The position numbers and the translations under genes were made by a program. A stretch of 19,901 nt of DNA from Clostridiales bacterium (GTDB taxonomy: Bacteria; Bacillota; Clostridia; Christensenellales; QALW01): assembly GCA_018376855.1 (NCBI GenBank), contig JAHAAN010000019.1, positions 1-19,901 of the forward strand. Reading direction: 5' to 3'. The notes beneath the pieces are model-generated. The model did not search any database, had not been told where the DNA came from, and saw only the letters and a program-made list of their open reading frames with translations. Shown here one piece after another: positions 13,033 through 19,901 of the stretch. Position 1 is the stretch's first letter; each line of letters begins with the position of its first letter.

Positions 13033-14697
13033 TTATTTCATGACCGCGCCTTCGTTTGCGCCGCTGACAGCGCGGGCATAACGAGCCAGCCACCCCTTGG
13101 TGATGTTGGGTTCGGGCGCTTTATAGGCGGCTTTACGGCGTTCCAGCTCTGCTGGGGAAACATTGAGCGTTACGCTGGCGGCCGGAATGTCGATCGTAAT
13201 ACTGTCGCCCTCCTGCACAAGCGCAATGGTTCCGCCGGCTGCCGCTTCCGGGCATACATGTCCGATAGAAGCGCCGCGGCTTGCGCCGGAAAAGCGCCCA
13301 TCGGTAATCAGCGCAACGGATTTATCCAGCTTCATTCCTGCCAGCGCGCTGGTGGGATTGAGCATTTCGCGCATACCGGGGCCGCCTTTGGGGCCTTCAT
13401 AGCGGATCACGACAACGTCTCCGGAGTTGATGCTTCCGCCGTAAATGGCGGCGATCGCCTCTTCCTCGCTGTTATAAACGCGCGCCGGACCGGTGTGAAC
13501 GAGCATTTCGGGCGCTACGGCGCTGCGTTTTACCACACAGCCGTCCGGAGCCAAATTGCCCCAAAGGATTTGTAGCCCGCCCGTTTCGCTGTATGGATTT
13601 TCAATCGGGCGAATTGAGCCGGTGTCTAAAATATGCGCGCCTTGAATATTCTCGCCTACGGTTTTGCCCGTAACGGTAAGGGCATCCGTGTGGATCAGGG
13701 ATTTTTTGTTCAGCTCTGCCAGCACAGCCTGAACGCCGCCGGCAGCGTTCAGATCTTCAATATGCGTCGGCCCTGCAGGCGCTAAATGGCAAAGGTTCGG
13801 AACGCGCGCGCTCATTTCGTTAAAGAGCTTTAGGTTCAGCGTTACGCCGGCCTCTTTTGCGATGGCAAGCAGGTGCAGCACGCTGTTGGAGCTGCATCCG
13901 AGCGCCATATCGCAGGCCAAGGCATTTTCAATGGAGGTTTGGTTGATGATCTTACGGGCGGTGATATTGTTTTTCACCAGTTCCATAACGGCCATGCCAG
14001 CGTGCTTGGCAAGCTGTGTCCGCTTGCTGCTCACCGCGGGAACGGTGCCGTTGCCGGGCAGGGCGATGCCGATTGCCTCGCACAGGCAGTTCATGCTGTT
14101 GGCGGTGTACATGCCTGCGCAGCTGCCGCAGCCGGGGCAGCAGCCCTGTTCGCATTCGCACAGCTTCTGATCGTCGATCAGACCGGCTTTATAAGCGCCG
14201 ACCGCTTCGAACATTTTGGAAAGGCTGACGGATTGACCGTCATACGTTCCGGCAAGCATCGGTCCGCCGCTGCATACGATCGCCGGAATATCCATGCGGA
14301 CTGCCGCCATTACCATGCCGGGAACGATTTTATCGCAGTTCGGAATGAGCACAAGGCCATCCAGCTGATGCGCCATAGCCATGGTTTCCACGCTGTCTGC
14401 AATGAGCTCGCGGCTGGCAAGAGAGTATTTCATGCCGATGTGCCCCATGGCGATCCCGTCGCATACGCCGATGGAGGGGATCAGAATCGGTGTTCCGCCG
14501 GCCATTTCCACGCCGGCTTTTACCGCCTGCGCAAGCTTATCTAAATGAAAGTGCCCCGGAACGATCTCGCTGTATGCGCTTACCACGCCGATGAGCGGGC
14601 GATCCAGCTCCTCCTTCGTGTAGCCCATGGCATAAAAAAGGCTTCTGTTCGGGGCGCGTTCCGGCCCCTGCGTTACGTTGTTGCTGCGTAAAGACAT
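13033..14697 (-). CDS. ilvD: dihydroxy-acid dehydratase IlvD
   Basis: Fe-S enzyme of valine and isoleucine synthesis that dehydrates 2,3-dihydroxy-3-methylbutanoate/pentanoate to the 2-oxo acids; cytoplasmic, 554 residues, normal length. Conserved stretches include CDGIAMGHIGMKYSLASREL (79-98), PNCDK with Cys121, CPGCGSCAGMYTANSMNC with Cys193 near 187-204, and GRFSGASRGASIGHVCPEA towards the end. At the first cluster position it has IVPGH rather than the PCN of [2Fe-2S] enzymes, so an oxygen-labile [4Fe-4S] type is likely, fitting an anaerobe. The start is the ATG before SLRSNN. The longer frame from TTG 14730 is rejected because its extra residues are not family-like. The ribosome-binding site (AAAGG, 11 bases away) is weak. 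Last gene of ilvB-ilvN-ilvC-ilvD. Confidence 0.96.
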   Translation of the reverse strand: MSLRSNNVTQGPERAPNRSLFYAMGYTKEELDRPLIGVVSAYSEIVPGHFHLDKLAQAVKAGVEMAGGTPILIPSIGVCDGIAMGHIGMKYSLASRELIADSVETMAMAHQLDGLVLIPNCDKIVPGMVMAAVRMDIPAIVCSGGPMLAGTYDGQSVSLSKMFEAVGAYKAGLIDDQKLCECEQGCCPGCGSCAGMYTANSMNCLCEAIGIALPGNGTVPAVSSKRTQLAKHAGMAVMELVKNNITARKIINQTSIENALACDMALGCSSNSVLHLLAIAKEAGVTLNLKLFNEMSARVPNLCHLAPAGPTHIEDLNAAGGVQAVLAELNKKSLIHTDALTVTGKTVGENIQGAHILDTGSIRPIENPYSETGGLQILWGNLAPDGCVVKRSAVAPEMLVHTGPARVYNSEEEAIAAIYGGSINSGDVVVIRYEGPKGGPGMREMLNPTSALAGMKLDKSVALITDGRFSGASRGASIGHVCPEAAAGGTIALVQEGDSITIDIPAASVTLNVSPAELERRKAAYKAPEPNITKGWLARYARAVSGANEGAVMK

Positions 14698-14735
14698 ATC
14701 AATACACGCCTTTCTTTTTTTACTTAACAAAATGA

Positions 14736-14754
14736 GCCGCCGCTGAGCGGCGGC
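14736..14754 (-). terminator. GC-rich hairpin between ilvC and ilvD (possible partial terminator)
   Basis: An 8 bp all-GC stem (14736-14743 with 14747-14754) has a 3-base loop. On the minus strand it is followed by TCATTTTGTT, an imperfect T-run. It may lower transcription into ilvD or protect the upstream mRNA end; full termination is doubtful. Confidence 0.4.
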
Positions 14755-14774
14755 CCGAAAAACAAAGCTTTAGC

Positions 14775-15770
14775 TTATTTCTTCAGCCAGCTCATCATTT
14801 TGCGCAGCTCGCCGCCGACCTTTTCCAGCTGATGCTCGCTTTCCACGCGGCGGGTTGCAAGGAACTTAGCCTTGCGGCCACTGGAGAATTCCTGCATGAA
14901 TTCGCTTGCAAAGGTACCGTTCTGGATCTCAGAAAGAACCTTTTTCATTTCCTTGCGGGTCTCTTCTGTAATCAAACGCTTACCGGTTCTGTAATCGCCG
15001 TATTCCGCGGTGTTGGAGATAGAATAGCGCATCATGCCGAAGCCGCCGCTGTTAATTAGGTCAACGATCAGCTTCATCTCGTGAATGCATTCAAAATAAG
15101 CCATTTCAGGCTCGTAGCCTGCTTCAACCAGCGTTTCAAAGCCTGCTTTCATCAGCTCGGTTACACCGCCGCAAAGAACGGCCTGCTCGCCAAAGAGGTC
15201 GGTTTCCGTCTCTTCGCGGAAGGAGGTCTCCAAAATGCCGGCTCTGCCTGCGCCGATGCCGCACGCATAGGCCAAAGCGTATTCCTTGGCTTTTCCGCTG
15301 TAATCCTGATGGATAGCGATCAGGCTGGGAACGCCCTTGCCCTCAAGATACTGGCTGCGAACCGTATGACCCGGACCCTTCGGAGCCACCATGATTACGT
15401 CGATATCCTTTTGGGGCTGAATGAAGTTAAAGTGAATGTTGAAGCCGTGCGCGAACATCAGAACGTCTCCGGCCTTCATGTTGGGAGCGACTTCGGCGTT
15501 GTAAATATCGGCGGCAAGCTCATCGGGAACAAGCATCATAACGATGTCAGCTGCTTTGGCTGCTTCCGCAACGGACATGACCTTGAGGCCGGCTGCCTCA
15601 GCCTTTGCGCAGCTGGCGCTGCCCGGGCGCAGGCCGACAATAACGTTTACGCCGCTTTCATGCAGGTTCTGCGCATGCGCGTGGCCTTGGCTTCCAAAGC
15701 CCATGATGGCAACGGTTTTGCCGTCCAGCAGGCCGAGATTGCAATCGGTATCATAGTATTTTTTGATCAT
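14775..15770 (-). CDS. ilvC: ketol-acid reductoisomerase IlvC (class I)
   Basis: Converts 2-acetolactate or 2-aceto-2-hydroxybutanoate to the dihydroxy acids with NAD(P)H and Mg2+; cytoplasmic, 331 residues, the short class I length. The Rossmann motif GFGSQGHAHAQNL (24-36) is followed by the cofactor loop GLRPGS (46-51); Arg48 and Ser51 suggest NADPH. The knotted C-terminal domain holds metal ligands in ETDLFGEQ and ECIHEMKLIVDLI, and APKGPGHTVR is the conserved central stretch. GGAG lies about 9 bases before the ATG. It follows ilvN by 65 bp. Confidence 0.97.
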   Translation of the reverse strand: MIKKYYDTDCNLGLLDGKTVAIMGFGSQGHAHAQNLHESGVNVIVGLRPGSASCAKAEAAGLKVMSVAEAAKAADIVMMLVPDELAADIYNAEVAPNMKAGDVLMFAHGFNIHFNFIQPQKDIDVIMVAPKGPGHTVRSQYLEGKGVPSLIAIHQDYSGKAKEYALAYACGIGAGRAGILETSFREETETDLFGEQAVLCGGVTELMKAGFETLVEAGYEPEMAYFECIHEMKLIVDLINSGGFGMMRYSISNTAEYGDYRTGKRLITEETRKEMKKVLSEIQNGTFASEFMQEFSSGRKAKFLATRRVESEHQLEKVGGELRKMMSWLKK

Positions 15771-15835
15771 AACGGTTCTCTCCTTTTATTTTTAAATAAT
15801 ATGTGATTGTGTGGTTGGCACAGTCATAACGAAAA

Positions 15836-16330
15836 TCAGGAGTGCTGCGCAGGTCCGCGTTCCATAGCGGTAACGCCTGTGCGGCACATTTCAAGGATCT
15901 TGTAGGAGGCGGAAATCACTTGCAGGAAGCCATCGATCTTATCGGGGTCTCCGGTAAGCTCAAGGATCATGCTTTCCGCGGAAAGATCCACGATTTTTGC
16001 GCGGTAAATCTCAGCGATCTGCCGGATGTCGCTGCGAACGGCGGCGTCTGCCGCCAGCTTGATGAGCAGCAGCTCGCGCTGCACGCTTCCGGAAGCTTCT
16101 AACGGAAAAATATCGCGTGTTTCGATTAGCTTGCGCGTTTGCTTAAGAATCTGTTCGTAGGAGGCTTCGTCTCCCTGCGTAACGATCGTAATGCGGGAAA
16201 TGTCAGGCTCGTCTGTGGCGGAAACGGTCAGGCTGTCGATATTAAAGCCGCGCTGGCAGAACAGGGACGCAACGCGCGCCAGAACACCGGCGTGGTTTTC
16301 CACCAGCAGGCTCAGTACTTTCTTATCCAT
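15836..16330 (-). CDS. ilvN: acetolactate synthase small (regulatory) subunit
   Basis: Regulatory partner of IlvB; in the family it raises activity and gives feedback inhibition by valine. The 164-residue protein has an N-terminal ACT domain (LSLLVENHAGVLARVASLF, GFNIDSLTVSATDEPDISRI) and a C-terminal ACT-like domain (about 75-160, REILELTGDPDKIDGF-type region). The start is at the second ATG: AAAGG abuts the first ATG (16339) but stands 9 bases before the second. It lies 29 bp after ilvB. The gene is equally often called ilvH in other genomes. Confidence 0.95.
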   Translation of the reverse strand: MDKKVLSLLVENHAGVLARVASLFCQRGFNIDSLTVSATDEPDISRITIVTQGDEASYEQILKQTRKLIETRDIFPLEASGSVQRELLLIKLAADAAVRSDIRQIAEIYRAKIVDLSAESMILELTGDPDKIDGFLQVISASYKILEMCRTGVTAMERGPAQHS

Positions 16331-16359
16331 GTCAATCATCCTTTCTGTTTGCCGTCGGC

Positions 16360-18024
16360 TTAATTGAGAATAATATCATCCACGCTCTTGCCGGCAGGGA
16401 TCATAGGCAGCACTTTTTCTTCGCGGTCGATCGGGCATTCGATCCATACGGGGCCGTTTTGCTTCATTGCCTCGCGCAGCGCCGTTTCCAGCTCTGCAAG
16501 CGTTTCGCAGCGGAAGCCGCGTGCGCCGAAGCCTTCGGCAACACGAACATAATCGGTTTTTCTCTCCGGCTCGCTGGCTGCAAAGCGTCTGCCGTAGAAC
16601 GCGCCCTGCCACTGGCGAACCATGCCCAAAACGGCGTTGTTCATAATCACGGTGATTACAGGAAGGTTAAAGCTCACTGCGGTGCAGGCTTCGTTCATGT
16701 TCATGTGGAACGAGCCGTCGCCCGTAATGTGAATGACGGGACGGCTGCCGAACGCCACTTTTGCGCCGATAGCCGCGCCGTAGCCAAAGCCCATGGTGCC
16801 CAAGCCGCCGCTGGTAAGGAAGCTTCTGCTTTTGACATGGCGGAGATACTGCGCCGCCCACATCTGATGCTGGCCGACGTCTGTTACGTAAATGGCGTCT
16901 TCTCCGGCAATGCGGCAGATCGTTTCCATTACCTGATGAGGTTTAAGCGTTTCGGCGCTGTCCTGTGGGTGATAATCCTCGGCTTGCCACGCGCGGATCT
17001 GCTGCATCCACTCAGGATGCTCGGTTTTTTCGATCAACGGGAGCAGCGCGCGGAGGATCTTTTGAACATCGCCCACCAAGCTGCAATCCACGGCAACGTT
17101 TTTGTTGATTTCACTGGGATCAATATCGATCTGAATGATCTTGGCATTGCGGCCAAAGCGTTTGGTGTCAAGCGCCACACGGTCGGAAAAGCGCGTGCCG
17201 ACAGCCAAAAGAACGTCCGCTTCATCGGCGGCTTTGTTGGCCGTTACGCAGCCGTGCATTCCGATCAGCCCAATGTTACGGGGTTCGCCGTAGCCTAAAA
17301 CGCCTGCGGCCATGATGGTGTAGGCTGCGGGAATATCCGCTTTTTCGGTAAGCTCGCGCAGCTCCTGCGCCGCGTCAGAGGCGCTTACTCCGCCGCCGAA
17401 ATAAATCACGGGGCGTTTGGCGGTGTTCAGCAGCGCGGCTGCGGCGGATAGATCCTCCTGCGTGCAGAGGGATGCTAAAGCGTCGGGCGTTACGGCCGGA
17501 GCGGAGATATATTCCGTTTGGGCGGCGGTGATATCCTTGGGGATGTCCACCAGCACAGGGCCTTTGCGGCCGGACTGCGCGATGCGGAAAGCGCTGCGCA
17601 GAATATCCGCAAGGTCTTCCACCCGCCGTACTACGAAGTTGTGCTTTGTAACGGGCATCGTGATGCCTGCGATATAGACCTCCTGAAAGCTGTCGCGCCC
17701 GATCAGCGGCGTGCCGACATTGCCTGTCAGCGCCACCATGGGAATGCTGTCCATATAGGCGGTGGCGATTCCGGTAACGAGATTTGTTGCGCCGGGGCCG
17801 CTTGTGGCAAGCACCACGCCGGTCTTTCCGGTCGCGCGGGCATAGCCGTCCGCCGCGTGCGCGGCGCCTTGCTCGTGCGCGGTAATATAATGTGTGATTT
17901 TGTCCCGATAGGAATACAGTGCGTCATAGATGTTCAGCACGGATCCGCCCGGGTAGCCGAAGATCGTATCGACGTTTTGCTCTAAAAGCACTTCTGCAAG
18001 AATTTGCGCGCCTGTTAACAGCAT
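16360..18024 (-). CDS. ilvB: acetolactate synthase large (catalytic) subunit
   Basis: Thiamine-diphosphate enzyme joining two pyruvates, or pyruvate and 2-oxobutanoate, as the first common step of branched-chain synthesis; 554 residues. Visible: GYPGGSVLNIYDAL (24-37), catalytic Glu51 in AHEQGAAHAADGYARATG, the FAD-binding middle domain, and the thiamine motif GDGSFHMNMNE (435-445) ending at Asn462-Asn463. NAVLGMVRQWQ follows as expected of biosynthetic enzymes. The start is at the second ATG of ATGGAGGTTCTTATG, because GGAGG is then 5 bases upstream. The frame extends upstream to 18090, but that part lies in the T-box terminator. First gene of the operon and direct target of the T-box. Confidence 0.97.
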   Translation of the reverse strand: MLLTGAQILAEVLLEQNVDTIFGYPGGSVLNIYDALYSYRDKITHYITAHEQGAAHAADGYARATGKTGVVLATSGPGATNLVTGIATAYMDSIPMVALTGNVGTPLIGRDSFQEVYIAGITMPVTKHNFVVRRVEDLADILRSAFRIAQSGRKGPVLVDIPKDITAAQTEYISAPAVTPDALASLCTQEDLSAAAALLNTAKRPVIYFGGGVSASDAAQELRELTEKADIPAAYTIMAAGVLGYGEPRNIGLIGMHGCVTANKAADEADVLLAVGTRFSDRVALDTKRFGRNAKIIQIDIDPSEINKNVAVDCSLVGDVQKILRALLPLIEKTEHPEWMQQIRAWQAEDYHPQDSAETLKPHQVMETICRIAGEDAIYVTDVGQHQMWAAQYLRHVKSRSFLTSGGLGTMGFGYGAAIGAKVAFGSRPVIHITGDGSFHMNMNEACTAVSFNLPVITVIMNNAVLGMVRQWQGAFYGRRFAASEPERKTDYVRVAEGFGARGFRCETLAELETALREAMKQNGPVWIECPIDREEKVLPMIPAGKSVDDIILN

Positions 18025-18054
18025 AAGAACCTCCATATTGTAAATTGTTTTAGG

Positions 18055-18349
18055 TAAACAAAAAGCCCCGTCTCTTATCAAAAGAGACAAAGGCTAAAAT
18101 GCTTTGCGGTACCACTCTTCTTGCCGCTGCGCTTGCGCACTGCGGCCACTCATTGCATCGGCCGGAAAACCGGGAATGCGTATTTCGATAACGGGAATAA
18201 ACCGTCTGCGCCTACGCAGCGGCTATGCCGCCTTCAGGCAGAATGCTCTGGGATGACGTTCTCTCCCGCGCAGCGCCGGCTCGCACCAACCGCCGATTCT
18301 CTGAAGCCCGCCTTTGAGATACTGATTCCCTTCAATGCTTTATATGATT
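18055..18349 (-). ncRNA. T-box leader of ilvBNCD, probable valine specifier GUC
   Basis: tRNA-sensing leader of about 300 bases. Stem I shows the AGTA box (18320-18323), AGAGA (18298-18302) and the distal-loop sequence GGTTGGTGCGAGCC (18278-18291). GGGA and TCTC on the 5' side pair with TCCC and GAGA on the 3' side. This leaves a specifier loop with GAAC-GTC-A, so the codon at 18257-18255 reads GUC (Val); a register shift by three gives AUC (Ile). The T-box AGAGTGGTACCGCA (18105-18118) matches 12 of 14 consensus bases. The terminator (AGCC/GGCT and GTCTCTT/AAGAGAC, 18064-18095) is followed by TTTTTG. Uncharged tRNA should stabilise the antiterminator and turn the operon on. Confidence 0.93.
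18064..18095 (-). terminator. T-box-controlled terminator ahead of ilvB
   Basis: Minus-strand hairpin: AGCC (18095-18092) with GGCT (18067-18064) around a 7 bp stem GTCTCTT/AAGAGAC, then TTTTTGTTTA. It lies directly downstream of the T-box sequence and competes with the antiterminator. Confidence 0.85.
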
Positions 18350-18355
18350 TTTCAC

Positions 18356-18384
18356 ATTTTAGCATTTCATATGGAGTTTGTCAA
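18356..18384 (-). promoter_or_regulatory. sigma-A-like promoter of the T-box/ilvBNCD operon
   Basis: Minus strand: perfect -35 TTGACA (18379-18384), 17 bp spacer, -10 TAAAAT (18356-18361, 5 of 6). Transcription should start near 18349, at the foot of the T-box leader and 20 bp past the ridA stop. Confidence 0.82.
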
Positions 18385-18404
18385 GCATTTTTGCAGCCGT
18401 TGTT

Positions 18405-18782
18405 TTATTTTCGTATTTCGGCTATCACTTCAATTTCGGCCAAGACGTTTTTGGGCAGCTGCTTTACAGCTACGCAGGAACGGGCAGGCTTGGTGTAGAA
18501 GTAACGGCCGTATACTTCGTTAAAGGCGGCAAAATCGTTCATATCGGCAAGGAAGCATGTGGTCTTCACGACCTTTTCCATTGAGCTTCCCGCTTCAATG
18601 AGAAGCGCTTGCAGGTTGCGGCAGATTTGATCCGTCTGCTCCTGAATTGTTTGAGCGTCCACATTTCCGGTTGCCGGATTGATGGCAATTTGGCCGGAGG
18701 TGAACACGAGGCCGCAGCTGACGATAGCTTGGCTGTAAGGCCCGATCGCCTCGGGGGCATTAGGGGTATAGACTTTTTCCAT
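18405..18782 (-). CDS. ridA: RidA family enamine/imine deaminase
   Basis: A 125-residue protein of the YjgF/YER057c/UK114 (Rid) family. RidA hydrolyses reactive 2-aminoacrylate and 2-aminocrotonate released by PLP dehydratases such as IlvA; it acts as a cytoplasmic trimer. Family marks are YTPNAPEAIGPYSQAI (5-20), FTSGQIAINPATG (27-39), CFLADMNDFAAFNEVY, and the substrate-binding Arg in KPARSCVAVKQLP, with the Glu in AEIEVIA near the end. AGGAG lies about 10 bases before the ATG. It follows ilvA by 54 bp, which ties the detoxifier to its source enzyme. No clear terminator follows, so some transcripts may run on into the T-box leader. Confidence 0.95.
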   Translation of the reverse strand: MEKVYTPNAPEAIGPYSQAIVSCGLVFTSGQIAINPATGNVDAQTIQEQTDQICRNLQALLIEAGSSMEKVVKTTCFLADMNDFAAFNEVYGRYFYTKPARSCVAVKQLPKNVLAEIEVIAEIRK

Positions 18783-18836
18783 ATAATATTTTCTCCTTTC
18801 AGGATAATGATAATCGGTATTATTTTGATTCGCTTA

Positions 18837-19901
18837 TCAGACGAGCCGATAGCCTGCTTTTGTCAGCGTATCGGTGATCTGCTGAATGTGCTCAAAGTTT
18901 CTGGTTTCCAGCACGAGACGCAGGAAGCAGCCGTTGATGTCCATCGACTCGCTTGCGCGTTCGTGATGCACGGAAACGACGTTTCCGCCGCAGTCCGCAA
19001 TGATGCGGGATACATCCTTGAGTTGCCCCGGCTTGTCGATCAGCTCTATGCACAGCGCGCAGGAGCGGCCGGATTTGAGCAGGCCGCGCTTGATTACGCG
19101 GGAAAGGATCGTTACGTCGATGTTCCCGCCGGAAACAAGGCTGCACACCTTTTTGCCCTGAATGGGCAGCTTGTTAAACATGGCTGCGGCCACGCTGACC
19201 GCGCCGGCGCCTTCCGCGATCAGACGGTGCTTTTCGATCAGCGCAAGGATCGCCGTGGAAATTTCGTCCTCGGTTACGGTTACGATATCGTCCACATATT
19301 TGCTGCAATATTCAAAGGTGTTTACGCCCGGCTCTTTTACGGCAATGCCGTCCGCAATCGTTGAGACGCTATCCAGCCGCTCAATACGGTTATGCTGAAG
19401 CGACTGAACCATGCTCGGCGCGCCGGCGGCTTGTACGCCGTATACTTTTACATTGGGGCGCAGCGCCTTGATTGCAAAAGCTACGCCGGAGATCAGACCG
19501 CCGCCGCCTACGGGAACGATCACGGCTTCTACGTCGGGACGCTCCTCCAAAATTTCAAGAGCGATGGTGCCCTGCCCTGCGATCACGTTTTCGTCGTCAA
19601 ACGGGTGAACGAAGGTGTAACCCTTCTTGTCGCGCAGCTCCAGCGCTTTTTTATAGGCATCGTCGTACACGCCCTCTACAAGACATACCGAAGCGCCGTA
19701 GCCCTTGGTGGCCTCCACTTTGGATATGGGCGCGCTGTCCGGCAGGCAGATCAAGGACGAAATGCCGTTTTTGGTGGCGGCCAGCGCCACTCCCTGCGCG
19801 TGATTTCCGGCCGAGCAGGCAATTACGCCGCGTGCCTTTTCCTCCTGCGAGAGCTGGGAAATCATGAAGGCGGAGCCGCGAACCTTAAATGAACCTGTAA
19901 T
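18837..19901 (-). CDS. ilvA: threonine ammonia-lyase IlvA with C-terminal ACT domain (5' end cut by window edge)
   Basis: PLP enzyme converting threonine to 2-oxobutanoate and ammonia, the entry step of isoleucine synthesis. The frame is open to the window edge, and the first visible residues ITGSFKVRGSAF contain the PLP lysine in SFKVRG, so roughly 50-60 N-terminal residues are missing. The phosphate-binding glycine loop VPVGGGGLISGVA and the substrate region CSAGNHAQGVA are visible. The C-terminal about 75 residues form a single ACT domain (CIELIDKPGQLKDVSRIIADCGGNVVSVHHE). One ACT domain and a TdcB-like core match the medium form found in clostridia rather than the long two-domain IlvA of enterobacteria. 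The ATG at 19865 inside the frame is not the true start. Confidence 0.95.
   Translation of the reverse strand: MTGSFKVRGSAFMISQLSQEEKARGVIACSAGNHAQGVALAATKNGISSLICLPDSAPISKVEATKGYGASVCLVEGVYDDAYKKALELRDKKGYTFVHPFDDENVIAGQGTIALEILEERPDVEAVIVPVGGGGLISGVAFAIKALRPNVKVYGVQAAGAPSMVQSLQHNRIERLDSVSTIADGIAVKEPGVNTFEYCSKYVDDIVTVTEDEISTAILALIEKHRLIAEGAGAVSVAAAMFNKLPIQGKKVCSLVSGGNIDVTILSRVIKRGLLKSGRSCALCIELIDKPGQLKDVSRIIADCGGNVVSVHHERASESMDINGCFLRLVLETRNFEHIQQITDTLTKAGYRLV

Noticed and set aside
15081..19364. Long plus-strand open frames opposite ilvC (241 codons), ilvB (279) and ilvA/ridA (251)
   Set aside because: All are antisense to highly conserved ilv genes, with no family resemblance of their own.
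1..19901. CRISPR array, insertion sequence, phage or rRNA
   Set aside because: No regularly spaced repeats, transposase or integrase frames, or conserved RNA-gene sequences were seen on either strand.

Overview
The window reads as chromosomal DNA of an anaerobic, spore-forming Clostridia-type Firmicute with mid-range GC, possibly of the Oscillospiraceae/Ruminococcaceae kind. The supporting content is a reverse-type rubrerythrin, the sporulation genes yabP and yabQ beside divIC with a sigma-E-like promoter, a Firmicutes class III fructose-bisphosphatase, a T-box in front of ilv genes, and an ECF transporter module in the order ecfA1-ecfA2-ecfT. The assignment is an inference from gene content, not from a marker gene. 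Nearly everything lies on the minus strand; only rubrerythrin and one small membrane protein are on the plus strand. No mobile element, CRISPR array, rRNA or tRNA was found.

Layout. 1-2471: the shared module of an energy-coupling-factor vitamin/metal transporter (ecfA1, ecfA2, ecfT, the last cut by the window edge) with its promoter. 2572-3218: rubrerythrin with its own promoter and terminator. 3358-3826: a small membrane protein, a GC-rich multi-hairpin element and a bidirectional terminator. 3836-5921: fructose-1,6-bisphosphatase, whose conserved N-terminus is encoded without any ATG, GTG or TTG start. 5933-7984: a cytoplasmic GH78-like alpha-L-rhamnosidase. 8080-9180: yabP-yabQ-divIC behind a sigma-E-like promoter. 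9330-11172: a three-gene operon of unknown function (seven-segment membrane protein; PD-(D/E)XK-like protein with a winged-helix tail; small two-segment membrane protein) with a good promoter and terminator. 11405-12917: a BlaI-type repressor with two operators in its own promoter, and a BlaR1/M56 sensor peptidase broken by a frameshift. 12946-18384: the branched-chain amino-acid operon ilvB-ilvN-ilvC-ilvD behind a T-box leader whose specifier reads best as GUC (valine). 18405-19901: ridA and ilvA, the latter cut by the window edge.

How the parts work together. IlvA makes 2-oxobutanoate from threonine and RidA clears the reactive enamine/imine made on the way. IlvBN, IlvC and IlvD then run the common valine/isoleucine steps under control of tRNA charging. 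The yabP/yabQ/divIC cluster links mother-cell sporulation functions to a division gene.

Intergenic stretches. 2408-2618 holds the two divergent promoters of ecfA1 and rubrerythrin. 3219-3357 shows nothing clear. 9181-9329 shows nothing clear. 11173-11404 holds no gene I can support, only a short GC-rich tract resembling the element at 3668. 18025-18404 is the T-box leader and its promoter. The most novel-looking items are the unknown nuclease-like operon, the non-canonical fbp start, and the structured GC-rich element.
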